Shown piece after piece: positions 1-7,322 of a DNA stretch of 64,000 nt; positions within the stretch are counted from its first letter, which is position 1; every line of letters begins with the position of its first letter. The notes below the pieces were generated by a model. That model did no database searches. It saw nothing but the letters and a program-made list of their open reading frames with translations, and was not told the origin of the DNA. The DNA comes from Actinopolyspora saharensis (lineage in GTDB: Bacteria > Actinomycetota > Actinomycetes > Mycobacteriales > Pseudonocardiaceae), in the NCBI RefSeq assembly GCF_900100925.1, contig NZ_FNKO01000002.1, positions 186,001-250,000 on the forward strand. Direction: 5' to 3'. The position numbers and the translations under genes are program-made.

Positions 1-765
1 GCCGCTCCCCGGAAGTGGCACTCCCGCGCGGAGCTGGCCACGGCGGCGGGTGGGGCTCACCTGCTGGACAGCGGCACCACGCTGAGCCGGGTGGTGCTGC
101 GGGCCGTCGCCGTCGCCCACGACGTCGAGCCGCCGAACAACGAGCGCGAGCGGCGCGCGCTGTGGGAGGCCTGCGGGGTTTCGCTGGACGCGGTTTCGGC
201 CACCGTGCTGTGCTGGGCGCTTCCGCTGGTCGACGGGGGCGGCTGGGCCGCGGCGATCCGGGAGCGCACGGAGCTGGGGCTGCCCGTGCACCTGACCGGG
301 CTCGATCTGCGCGCCGCGCCGGAGAGGCTGGTGGAGCCGGGCACGGTGGTGGCTGTCTGCGAGAACCCGCGCGTGCTGGAGGCGGCAGTCGAGAGCGGGA
401 TACGACACCCGCTGGTCTGCCTCTCCGGAAGGCCCTCCACCACGGCCGTGGAGCTGCTCGACCGGCTGAGCGCGGACGGTGCCGTGCTGCACTACCACGG
501 GGACTTCGACTGGGCCGGGATGGCGACCATGCGTTCCCTCTGGACGCACCGGACGATCACGCCGTGGCGCATGTCGGCCGCCGACTACCGCGCGGCGGTG
601 GACCGCGCCTCCGCGGAACGGATCGATCTGCCCATTCTGGACGGAACTCCCGTGGACACCCCGTGGGATCCGGACCTGGCCGAGCTCATGTCGACGGCCG
701 GGCGGGCCGTCGAGGAGGAGACGGTGCTCGGCGAGCTGCTCGTCGAGCTGCGCGCCGGACTCTGA
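1..765 (+). CDS. jetD: Wadjet-type JetD (TIGR02679/DUF2399) protein, 5' end outside window
   Basis: The frame is open from base 1 to the TGA at 763-765, so this is the C-terminal part (about 254 residues) of a longer protein. The segment YHGDFDWAGMATM followed by WRMSAADYRAAV is typical of the DUF2399 C-terminal domain of TIGR02679 proteins. DUF2399 is a Toprim/topoisomerase-VI-like fold and is the JetD nuclease component of Wadjet plasmid-defence systems, in which a condensin-like JetABC complex extrudes circular plasmid DNA and JetD cuts it. By the usual jetABCD order, jetA, jetB and jetC should lie left of the window; this is inference. An internal GTG at 91 could be miscalled as the start. 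Family assignment is by recognised motifs only. Confidence 0.72.
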   Translation, partial: AAPRKWHSRAELATAAGGAHLLDSGTTLSRVVLRAVAVAHDVEPPNNERERRALWEACGVSLDAVSATVLCWALPLVDGGGWAAAIRERTELGLPVHLTGLDLRAAPERLVEPGTVVAVCENPRVLEAAVESGIRHPLVCLSGRPSTTAVELLDRLSADGAVLHYHGDFDWAGMATMRSLWTHRTITPWRMSAADYRAAVDRASAERIDLPILDGTPVDTPWDPDLAELMSTAGRAVEEETVLGELLVELRAGL

Positions 766-814
766 AGCCCCGCCGCACGGGCGTTCTCCGCCACGCCGAC
801 CGCGGCGGAGAGCG

Positions 815-1219
815 CTAGCAGCCGTCTTCGCCGTGCCTGCGGTAGAAGTCCTTCAGCAGCTGGTGGGAGCGACGCGTCGGAGAACCGGTGATCTCCACGT
901 GGTCCTCCCCCAGCCGGAGGATCACGCTGTCCTGCTCGTTCCGGCGCAGCCACGACTGCACCAACCCCACCATCGCCTTGACCCCCGAGCCGGACAGCAG
1001 CCCTCCGACGGAGAGCTTCCCGACGTCGGTCAGCACCGCGGAGCTCGCCGCGGGCCCCGGCGGCCCGCTCCGCGACGGGAGGCACCGCTCCACCGAGTCG
1101 AGCCGCAGTTCGCGGAGTTCGCACGCCAGCGCGCCGGTGAGGCGATCCAGCGCCACACTGTCGGTACCGTCGACCGGAACCAGTGTGAGCTCGATCGAAT
1201 CGGCGGCGTACTCGGTCAT
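815..1219 (-). CDS. EACC1-type effector-associated conflict-system component (orphan)
   Basis: A protein of 134 residues. I chose the ATG at 1219 (MTEYAADSIELTL), the first start giving a domain of normal length; the frame stays open upstream but that part looks like random translation. The pattern is an N-terminal beta segment, a helix around LDRLTGALACELREL, a GxLLSGSGVKAMVGLVQSWL core, a strand (ILRLGEDHVEITG) and a C-terminal helix ending FYRRHGE. This matches the small 'effector-associated constant component 1' proteins that accompany variable effectors such as caspase-like or trypsin-like proteins in NTP-dependent actinobacterial conflict systems. No effector is adjacent: the downstream neighbour is the convergent jetD and the upstream one is a metabolic enzyme. 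Function is otherwise unknown. Confidence 0.55.
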   Translation of the reverse strand: MTEYAADSIELTLVPVDGTDSVALDRLTGALACELRELRLDSVERCLPSRSGPPGPAASSAVLTDVGKLSVGGLLSGSGVKAMVGLVQSWLRRNEQDSVILRLGEDHVEITGSPTRRSHQLLKDFYRRHGEDGC

Positions 1220-1383
1220 GGAGTTTCCAGCTAGGTTCGGCTGTTCGAATTCACGCCACTTGCCGTGACGACATTGAACTCGAGAGTACTGAATCCGAAC
1301 GCGCCGCTGGGGAAAAGAGCACAAAGATCATCCGTTCGGAGCATCGGTCGTCACCGGGCCACCGAGCCCCGACTCCTCCCTCC

Positions 1384-2439
1384 TCAGAAGTGCTCGGGCT
1401 CCACCACCCGCACTCCGGGCAGCTCCCGCACGAAGTCGGCCCCGAACGCGGTGGCCGGCGTCCGCACTCCGGCCGCGGGCTCGCCCCGCTCCAGCGCGCT
1501 GACGATCCGCAGCACGGACTCCGCGGTCAGCTCGTAGGTGTCCGGGCCGACGAGCGCGGCACGAACGCCGTTGCCCTCCTGGTCCCCGGCCTCGGCGTAG
1601 ACCTCGACCCTGCCGTTGGCCCTAGTGCTGCTCGCCGGACCGCGCACGAGGAGGTCGACGGCGGTCTCGGCGCCCCGGCGCACCGCCGGAGTGCCGAGCA
1701 GCCTGCCGAGCACGCCTTCCGAACGCCGGCCCATCCGGTTCAGCCCGGGCAGCGCGGCGAAAGTGGTGATCGTGCCTATGCCGGTGCTGCGGTGGGCCGT
1801 CGCCACGTCTCCCCAGGGCAGCGAGGCCACCGTTCGCGTCCCGGAGGGGAAGTCGACGCTGCGCCTGCGCCAGCCCACCGGCACCGTGCGCAACATGCCG
1901 TCCACTCGCACCCGGCCGCCCAGTCCGACCCCTTCCAGGGCGCTCTTGACCGTGCCGGGGCTCACCCCGCCCACGGGGTGGAAGGCCAGGTCCAGATCGG
2001 TGGCACCGGGCAGTTCGGCGGCCACCATGGCCGCCAGGCAGTCGGTGGGCACCACGTCGAAACCCGCCCCGGGGAGCAGGGTCACCCCCTCGGACACGGC
2101 CCGCTCGTCGCGCCCGAAGATCGCCTCGAACACCTCGATCTCGCCCGTGATGTCCAGGTAGTGGGTTCCGGTGCGCAGGCAGGCCTCCACCACGGGGGCT
2201 GCGGTTCGGGAGAAGGGCCCCGCGCAGTGGGCCACGGCGTCGACGTCGCGCAGTCCGCGCTCGAGGCCTTCGGAGTCCCGCAGGTCGAGCGTCCGGTACT
2301 CCAGGCCGAGCGGAATCGCGATGTCGGCCAGCTTCCGCGCGTCGCGCCCGGCCAGCACGGGCTCGTGACCGCGCCGGACGGCCAGCTCGGTGATCAGCCT
2401 GCCGGTGTAGCCGGTGGCTCCGTAGAGCATCCAGACCAT
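1384..2439 (-). CDS. Saccharopine dehydrogenase-like NAD(P)-binding oxidoreductase
   Basis: A 351-residue cytosolic enzyme. The N-terminus has a Rossmann nucleotide-binding motif (GATGYTGRL, about residues 7-15), then AGRDARKL and the strand/loop HCAGPFSRTAAPVVEAC typical of the Sacchrp_dh_NADP family. LPGAGFDVVPTDCLAA near residue 125 is also characteristic. In actinobacteria such proteins include trans-acting enoyl reductases of lipid synthesis and many of unknown substrate; no polyketide or lipid-synthesis gene lies beside this one, so the substrate cannot be named. It is on the same strand as EACC1 downstream and the GDT1 exporter upstream, with gaps of about 100-165 bases, so an operon is possible but not shown. 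Confidence 0.8.
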   Translation of the reverse strand: MVWMLYGATGYTGRLITELAVRRGHEPVLAGRDARKLADIAIPLGLEYRTLDLRDSEGLERGLRDVDAVAHCAGPFSRTAAPVVEACLRTGTHYLDITGEIEVFEAIFGRDERAVSEGVTLLPGAGFDVVPTDCLAAMVAAELPGATDLDLAFHPVGGVSPGTVKSALEGVGLGGRVRVDGMLRTVPVGWRRRSVDFPSGTRTVASLPWGDVATAHRSTGIGTITTFAALPGLNRMGRRSEGVLGRLLGTPAVRRGAETAVDLLVRGPASSTRANGRVEVYAEAGDQEGNGVRAALVGPDTYELTAESVLRIVSALERGEPAAGVRTPATAFGADFVRELPGVRVVEPEHF

Positions 2440-2540
2440 GGGGCACCCTTCCGAACGACGTGGCTACCGGGACCTCGTCCCGGCTGGCGGGACGCGGACG
2501 TCACGGGTCCGCCGCGAGATCGTCCCGAGCGGCGCCCAAC

Positions 2541-3173
2541 CTATCCCACGTTGCCGAGACCGGAAATGATCAGCCAGGCCCCGAAGATCGCGAACAGGGC
2601 CGCCGCACCGTAGCGGACGACGTGCTGCGGGAGGTACCTGCCCAGCGCGAGGCCTGCCACGACCGCGAGCGCGTCGGCCAGCACCATGCCCACCGTCGAG
2701 CCGACCCAGGTGCCGAACCACTCGTGCTGCGTAGCCAGGGTGACCGTGGCCAGCATGGTCTTGTCGCCCAGTTCGGCGAGCGTGAAGGCCAGGGCGACCG
2801 CGATCAGCGCCGACCCCTTCGCGCGCCGAACCCTGCTCCGGTCCGACTCGCCGAGTTCGTCCCCGCGCAACGTCCAGGCGGCGAAACCGAGGAAGGCCAC
2901 ACCGACGAAGATCCCGATCCAGTCCGTGGGAAGCGCGGAACCGAGCCCGATTCCCAGCGCCACCGAAACCGCGTGCACCACCGCGGTGGCCAACGTGATT
3001 CCCAGCAGCACGTGCCAGGTTCGGTAACGCGTGGCGAAACTCATCGCCAATAACTGCGATTTGTCGCCCAATTCGGCCAGGAAAATGGCCACCGAGCTCA
3101 CGGCGAAGCTCGCCAACACGTCTTTGTCCACCTTTCCACGAACACGGGTGAGGCCGGGAAACGCAGAGCGCAT
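2541..3173 (-). CDS. GDT1/TMEM165 (UPF0016) family cation exporter
   Basis: A 210-residue polytopic membrane protein with the duplicated signature of the family: AELGDKSQ at residues 33-40 and AELGDKTM at 133-140, each on a membrane helix in a two-times-three-helix arrangement. The acidic E-x-G-D-(K/R) motifs bind the transported cation. Characterised members move Mn2+ or Ca2+ in exchange for H+, and bacterial members are usually manganese exporters. The ATG at 3173 has a GGAG at suitable spacing; a GTG at 3131 is an alternative. Many bacterial homologues are controlled by a yybP-ykoY Mn2+ riboswitch, but I could not recognise that element upstream. The family call is firm; the ion is inferred. 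Confidence 0.85.
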   Translation of the reverse strand: MRSAFPGLTRVRGKVDKDVLASFAVSSVAIFLAELGDKSQLLAMSFATRYRTWHVLLGITLATAVVHAVSVALGIGLGSALPTDWIGIFVGVAFLGFAAWTLRGDELGESDRSRVRRAKGSALIAVALAFTLAELGDKTMLATVTLATQHEWFGTWVGSTVGMVLADALAVVAGLALGRYLPQHVVRYGAAALFAIFGAWLIISGLGNVG

Positions 3174-3495
3174 CGAGGACTCCGAAGTCCCCGTGCGCTC
3201 CGAATCCTCCTGAAGCGGCCCGAACGGCGCCTCGCGACAGAACCGAACTCCGCAGGCACCGCACCACGGAGATTACCTACCCGCAGAAGAAAGACAAACA
3301 GAAACCGAGAAAAAGGCGCGGCAAAATCATTCACCACGCGGGGCCAAAAAATCGTTTCGGCACCGCGAAACCCGTTTTTCCGAAAAGGGAAAAACCGCTG
3401 CCACCGCCGGGCAGCGCACGGAGGAAATTAAACCCGATTCGTTCCGTGCCCGCGTGCGCGGCCGAGCGGGCGCACCCGGCCGCCCAGCGTCGGAT
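3174..3495. other. Intergenic region, no gene seen
   Basis: 322 bases between two genes on the minus strand. It contains an unusually A/T-rich stretch around 3280-3430. At 3374-3395 there is a perfect 8-bp inverted repeat (GTTTTTCC, six-base loop, GGAAAAAC). No convincing ORF, RNA gene or riboswitch was recognised. Confidence 0.5.
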
Positions 3496-3954
3496 TCACC
3501 GCAGCGGCAGCACCTCCTCCGACTCGTCCGCGCCGCGCGCACCGAAGATCCGGCGCTGGGCGGGTTCGATCGGCACATCGTTGATGCTGGCCTCGCGCCG
3601 GCTCATCAGCCCGTCCGCGGCGAACTCCCACATCTCGTTGCCGTAGCTGCGCCACCACTGCCCCGAGCGGTCCCGGCACTCGTACTGGAAACGCACCGCG
3701 ATCCTGTTATCACTGTACGTCCACAATTCCTTGCGCAGGGCGTAGTCCAGCTCCCGGCTCCACTTCTCGCGCAGGAAGTCCACGATCTGCTCCCGCCCGA
3801 CGAGGAACCGGTCCCGATTGCGCCACACCGAGTCCGCGGTGTAGGCCAGCGCCACCCTTTCGGGATCACGGGTGTTCCAGGCGTCCTCGGCGGCCCGGAC
3901 CTTGCGCAGTGCCGCTTGCCCGTCGAACGGCGGCCGGGGAGGTGGTTCCGACAT
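3496..3954 (-). CDS. NTF2/SnoaL-like protein (DUF1348 family)
   Basis: A 152-residue protein starting at the ATG at 3954, preceded by AGGAGAGG. The frame extends upstream to 4116, but the extra 54 residues are arginine-rich and overlap a terminator. The fold is a single NTF2-like cone: an N-terminal helix ([18 protein letters not shown]), the [20 protein letters not shown] segment and strands with [23 protein letters not shown] and [10 protein letters not shown], which match the DUF1348 family. Members are small soluble proteins of unknown reaction; some NTF2-fold proteins are isomerases or dehydratases. It is apparently monocistronic: the upstream gene ends with its own terminator. Confidence 0.82.
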   Translation of the reverse strand: MSEPPPRPPFDGQAALRKVRAAEDAWNTRDPERVALAYTADSVWRNRDRFLVGREQIVDFLREKWSRELDYALRKELWTYSDNRIAVRFQYECRDRSGQWWRSYGNEMWEFAADGLMSRREASINDVPIEPAQRRIFGARGADESEEVLPLR

Positions 3955-4024
3955 GCTGCCTCTCCTTTTCCGTGCACGTGGACAACGGCCGTTCTCCACG
4001 AGTCGGTAGCCTAGCCACAGCAAA

Positions 4025-4057
4025 ACGGCGCCCCCGGAGGCCTTCCGGGGGCGCCGT
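4025..4057 (-). terminator. Rho-independent terminator after the DUF397 gene
   Basis: A GC-rich inverted repeat with a 14-bp stem (arms 4025-4038 and 4044-4057). On the minus strand it lies 13 bases past the DUF397 stop and is followed by a short T run (GTTTTG). It separates the DUF397/DUF5753/GNAT islet from the NTF2-like gene. Confidence 0.8.
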
Positions 4058-4070
4058 GCTGATCGGCGCT

Positions 4071-4259
4071 TCACTCGAAGCGGTCGGACTTCACCGCGTC
4101 GAGGAAGGCCTGCCACTGCTGCCGGTCGGCGGTGAAGTAGCCGAGGCCGCGGTCCTTGGTGTCGCGCACCGCGGCCCCGTCACCGATCCGGCCGACCTCG
4201 ACGCAGCTGGTCTTCGAGGAGCGGCTCGACTTGCGCCAGCCCTCGGGGTGTACTGTCAT
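4071..4259 (-). CDS. DUF397 domain protein
   Basis: A 62-residue protein with the hallmarks of DUF397: WRKSSRSS near the N-terminus, a CVEV segment, VRDTKDRG and a C-terminal [14 protein letters not shown]397 proteins are abundant in filamentous actinobacteria and are encoded next to Scr1/DUF5753 helix-turn-helix regulators; the pair behaves like a regulator with its small partner, and one such pair has been described as toxin/antitoxin-like. Its ATG (4257-4259) overlaps the stop of the upstream DUF5753 gene by four bases, so the two are translationally coupled. It is followed by a strong terminator. Confidence 0.93.
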   Translation of the reverse strand: MTVHPEGWRKSSRSSKTSCVEVGRIGDGAAVRDTKDRGLGYFTADRQQWQAFLDAVKSDRFE

Positions 4260-4876
4260 CCCTGGTTGTCCTCCATTTCGGTCGCACAGTGAGCGATGAA
4301 CTCGATGGACTCGGTCGGGTTCATCGCTGCCTCACGGAGGTTAACCGCCGCGTCGCGGTGCACTTTGATGTCCCCGGCGTTGGACAGGAACGCCGAGCTA
4401 CTCAAATGTTCGAAGTGCACGATCGGTGCAGCCTTGGCGAAGTCGAACAGGATGAACGGCCCCGCGTGCGCCTGCGTCCACTTGCCTGTATCCGGCAGGA
4501 CGTGCACGGTGACGTTGCTGTGATCGGACGCAACCTTGGCGATGTAGCGCAGCTGGTCGGCCATCACCTCGTGCCCGCCCATCGGGCGCCGCAGTGCGGT
4601 TTCGAGGATGATCGCGGTCAACTCTACAGGCCGCCGGCGTGTGAGCACGTCTCGGCGTCCGAGCCTCATGGCCACCAGGCGTTCGAGGTTGCCGGGTGAT
4701 TCGTTGGCCAGGATCGTTCGGGCGTAATCCGAGGTTTGCAGTAGCCCGGGAATGAGGATCGGCGACACGTCGACGATGCTCGTCGCCGTGCGCTCGAACT
4801 CCAGCAGCGTCGTGAGTTCGTCGTGACCGGTTCCAGCTTTCAGCCAGTTCACGTCGCCATTGGCGATTACATGCAC
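4256..4876 (-). CDS. DUF5753 (Scr1-type) regulator lacking the N-terminal HTH
   Basis: A 206-residue protein from the only usable start, a GTG at 4876. It carries the DUF5753 ligand/partner domain: TTLLEFERTATSIV, then ILIPGLLQTSDYAR, RRRPVELTAIILETAL and the terminal PTESIEFIAHCATEM. Full-length Scr1 regulators are about 280 residues, with a Xre-type helix-turn-helix in the first 70 or so. Here that half is absent: the frame meets a TGA at 4949-4951 that is also the stop codon of the upstream GNAT gene, and no HTH remnant is visible in the other minus-strand frames of the gap. The protein therefore probably cannot bind DNA by itself. It keeps its DUF397 partner. Codon use looks less GC-biased than in the flanking core genes, suggesting acquired DNA. 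Confidence 0.85.
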   Translation of the reverse strand: MHVIANGDVNWLKAGTGHDELTTLLEFERTATSIVDVSPILIPGLLQTSDYARTILANESPGNLERLVAMRLGRRDVLTRRRPVELTAIILETALRRPMGGHEVMADQLRYIAKVASDHSNVTVHVLPDTGKWTQAHAGPFILFDFAKAAPIVHFEHLSSSAFLSNAGDIKVHRDAAVNLREAAMNPTESIEFIAHCATEMEDNQG

Positions 4877-4948
4877 GTCACCGAGACCGTGCGACGCGAC
4901 GTCGCCGACCGGCTTAACGCCTACTCCTGGGAGTCGTAGCCGAGAATT

Positions 4949-5473
4949 TCACTGCGCGGTGTCACCCACCGGCCGTCCGACGAAGACGACGTCGTGGATC
5001 ACGCCGCCTCCCAGGTCGGCCACACCCGGCAGGCGCCCCCACTCCTGGAAACCGTGGGACGAGAAGAGCCGGAGGCTGGCCTCGTTGGCGGCGAAGATCG
5101 TGGTGGCCAGGGTCCGCACCTCCAGCTTTGGAGCGTGCGCGACCGCCTCACCCAGTAGGTAGGTCCCCTGTCCTCGGCTGCGGTGGTCGGGGTGGAGGTA
5201 CACGGCGACGTCGGCAGTCACGTCGTACCCGGGGCGACCGTTGAGGAAGGGATCAAAGGTCAGATACCCGGTTACTGTCTGCGGGCGATCTGCCTCGTAC
5301 CCGACCCAGATGGGGCGGTGGTCAGGGCGTGAGTCGTCGAACCATGCCTCCCGGGACGCGACACTGACCGGTTCCAGGTCGCAGGTGCTTGCCTTCTCCA
5401 GGATCGCGGCGTTGTAGATGTCGACGATCGCGGGCAAGTCCTCACGAGTGGCAAGACGATGGCTGTAGGTCAC
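4949..5473 (-). CDS. GNAT N-acetyltransferase, phosphinothricin/methionine-sulfoximine type
   Basis: A 174-residue cytosolic acetyltransferase. Motifs: RLATREDLPAIVDIYNAAI at the N-terminus, a conserved EAWFDD segment, the acetyl-CoA site ADVAVYLHPDHRSRGQGTYLL (R/Q-x-x-G-x-G/A core) and NEASLRLFSSHGFQEWGR. These place it with Pat/YncA-type enzymes, which acetylate the amino group of phosphinothricin, methionine sulfoximine or related amino acids; the real substrate here is unknown. The start is the GTG at 5473 behind AGAAGGGGA. It lies 72 bases upstream of the truncated DUF5753 gene on the same strand and probably now supplies its transcription. Confidence 0.85.
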   Translation of the reverse strand: MTYSHRLATREDLPAIVDIYNAAILEKASTCDLEPVSVASREAWFDDSRPDHRPIWVGYEADRPQTVTGYLTFDPFLNGRPGYDVTADVAVYLHPDHRSRGQGTYLLGEAVAHAPKLEVRTLATTIFAANEASLRLFSSHGFQEWGRLPGVADLGGGVIHDVVFVGRPVGDTAQ

Positions 5474-5737
5474 GGGGTCCCCTTCTCTGTTCCTTCATGC
5501 CGTCCCCGACGAACACGGCGACATCGGCGGCTCCCCATGAGTACCAGCGAGCGGTTAGCAGATCAGAGTCACCGCAACCACCAAATTGATCAGTGACCGA
5601 GAAGGAGACGGCAGACTCCGTGCATCTCACTCACGGAGAGCCATCGAGCAGGCAACTGAGACGAAGACTGAGACTGCCCGGTTGCGAAACGGCCCTCAAT
5701 GAACACCGCGAGGGTTGTTACCCCAGTTCACAAAGGG

Positions 5738-5809
5738 TGGGCGCAGCTGGGCTCGAACCAGCGACCCCCTGCTTGTAAGGCAGGTGCTCTTCCGCTGAGC
5801 TATGCGCCC
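5738..5809 (-). tRNA. tRNA-Val (anticodon UAC)
   Basis: A 72-nt cloverleaf on the minus strand: acceptor GGGCGCA pairs with the 3' TGCGCCC, D arm GCTC...GAGC, anticodon stem CCTGC/GCAGG with loop CTTACAA, and T arm with GGTTCGAGCC. The 3' CCA is not fully encoded. It decodes GUA/GUG valine codons. It forms the right border of the lower-GC DUF397/DUF5753/GNAT islet. Confidence 0.95.
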
Positions 5810-5855
5810 TCGGCGGTGGCCGACCAACATCGTACAGGTCGACCACCGCGCGGCT

Positions 5856-6320
5856 TCACGCGGACAGCTCCGCGAGCGCCTTCTTCCAGGCTTCCTGGTC
5901 ACGGGGCTCACCGGGCTGGTTCATCTCGGCGAACCTGACCTTGCCCTCGGTGTCGATGAGGAAGGTCCCCCGGTTGGCCATGCCGGCCTGCTCGTTGAAC
6001 ACGCCGTAGGCCTTGGCCACCTCGCCGTGCGGCCAGAAGTCGGAAAGCAGCGGGAAGGTGTAGCCCTCCTGCTCCGCCCACGCCTTGAGCGCGAACGACG
6101 AGTCCACGGAAACCCCGACGACCTGCACCTGGTCGTTCTGGAAGTCACTGAGCTCGTCGCGGACCTGGCAGAGCTCACCCTGGCACACACCACTGAAGGC
6201 GAACGGGTAGAAGACCAGGAGAACGTTCTTGTCGCCCCGGAAGTCGGACAGCGACACCTTCTCCTTGTTGTAATCCGGCAGCGTGAAGTCCGGAGCTGTG
6301 GCACCGACCTCTAGCGTCAT
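5856..6320 (-). CDS. ahpE: One-cysteine-type peroxiredoxin AhpE
   Basis: A 154-residue thioredoxin-fold peroxidase that reduces hydroperoxides and peroxynitrite in the cytosol. The catalytic loop FYPFAFSGVCQGELC places the peroxidatic cysteine at residue 46; a second cysteine at 51 replaces the aspartate I recall at this place in the mycobacterial enzyme and could act as a resolving residue. The C-terminal half (LLSDFWPHGEVAKAYGVFNE, then ANRGTFLID and RFAEMNQPGE) is nearly identical in pattern to M. tuberculosis AhpE, and the gene has the same neighbour there (the DUF3052 gene). Its length is the family norm. Confidence 0.93.
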   Translation of the reverse strand: MTLEVGATAPDFTLPDYNKEKVSLSDFRGDKNVLLVFYPFAFSGVCQGELCQVRDELSDFQNDQVQVVGVSVDSSFALKAWAEQEGYTFPLLSDFWPHGEVAKAYGVFNEQAGMANRGTFLIDTEGKVRFAEMNQPGEPRDQEAWKKALAELSA

Positions 6321-6425
6321 GCGCCCATCCTTCCGTTCGATGGCGGTGTTTCCGCCGTCGAACCTACACCGATCGCCGGGAAGGACGCACCGGCAGTCGG
6401 ACGACCAGCGGCGCGTCCGACCCCG

Positions 6426-6863
6426 TCACTTCTTGGTCTTAGCCGGTTTGCGGTAAGCCAGCCTGGTTCCGGTCCACTCCTCACCGACGCTGAGGTTGGA
6501 AGTCTGGGCAAGATTGGACGTGGAAGCGGCCTCGGCGATGTCACTGGGTTCCACGTGTCCCTCACGTCCCGTCTTGGGAGTGAGCACCCAGATGACACCC
6601 TCCTCGGCCAGCGGCGTCATGATGTCGAGAAGTGTGTCCGTCAGGTCGCCGTCCTCGTCACGCCACCACAGCAAGACGACATCGACCACTTCGTCGGCAT
6701 CCTCATCGAGCAGCTCGCCTCCGCAACGCTGCTCGATCGCTTCTCGGACGGTGTCATCGACATCCTCGTCCCAGCCGATTTCCTGTACCACCATGTCTGG
6801 CTCGATATCGAGCTTTTCGGCGACGTCGGTTTCGTTCCTGCCGGCGTCTTCCGCGGCGACCAC
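6426..6863 (-). CDS. DUF3052 family protein
   Basis: A 145-residue acidic soluble protein. The GTG at 6863 follows GGAGGAG and gives the usual family length. Diagnostic blocks are MVVQEIGWDEDVDD, VVLLWWRDEDGDLTD, WVLTPKTGREGHVEPSD and TSNLSVGEEWTGTRL. The family is conserved across actinobacteria, usually beside aceE; its molecular role is not established. It is transcribed divergently from aceE across a 459-base region, so the two may share control. The long open frame on this strand through the aceE region is a shadow of high GC content. Confidence 0.92.
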   Translation of the reverse strand: MVAAEDAGRNETDVAEKLDIEPDMVVQEIGWDEDVDDTVREAIEQRCGGELLDEDADEVVDVVLLWWRDEDGDLTDTLLDIMTPLAEEGVIWVLTPKTGREGHVEPSDIAEAASTSNLAQTSNLSVGEEWTGTRLAYRKPAKTKK

Positions 6864-7322
6864 GGCTTTCTCACTCCTCCAATTCCCATGTGCGTGGAAC
6901 GGACGCCCCACGCACGAGACAAGTTTGCACGATCTCGTCGACAGCGAACACCGTAAGCGCCCGTGAGCGCAACTGCGGATCGCATGACATCGCACGACAA
7001 CATTCCCAGTGAGCCGCGACAACTCGACACCCACCCCCTTCCACGGGCGGACGCGAGAGCCGAACTCCCCACCATCGGGGGACCGAGGTTCACTCCACGG
7101 GGGCTGGGCGAGCTTCCCCGCACCCCCCGGGGGAACACCACGTTGCTGGTCACGGCTCACGCCACGAGACTGACGGCAGTCCGGGCCACACACAACCCGG
7201 TTCGGGACATACCGCGTGGTAACTGTGACGGTTCGCGCCTGACGCGCAGTATGGGAGACGTTGGACCACGAGGCGCAGCCCTCGCTCCACAGCACGCACA
7301 CGACGTCCTCGAGGAGATTCCT
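6864..7322. promoter_or_regulatory. Divergent intergenic region between DUF3052 and aceE
   Basis: 459 bases that must hold the promoters of both divergent genes. The aceE frame is open throughout on the plus strand, but the translation does not resemble AceE proteins. GAGGAG at 7311-7316 is the aceE ribosome site. Other visible structure is limited to GC-rich palindromic pieces (for example CCCCCGGGGG near 7125-7135). I could not assign -35/-10 boxes with confidence. Confidence 0.45.

Noticed and set aside
3174..3440. Possible yybP-ykoY manganese riboswitch upstream of the GDT1 gene
   Set aside because: The expected conserved loop sequences could not be found; only an A/T-rich 8-bp hairpin is present.
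4871..4939. Short plus-strand ORF (MHVTETVRRDVADRLNAYSW...) in the gap between the GNAT and DUF5753 genes
   Set aside because: No ribosome site, antisense orientation, and no family match; probably chance.
5442..5630. 62-codon minus-strand ORF upstream of the GNAT gene
   Set aside because: It overlaps the GNAT start, has no recognisable domain and no good ribosome site.
4025..5809. Integration of the DUF397/DUF5753/GNAT islet at tRNA-Val
   Set aside because: No direct repeat of the tRNA 3' end was seen at the other border and no integrase is present, so transfer at the tRNA is not supported.
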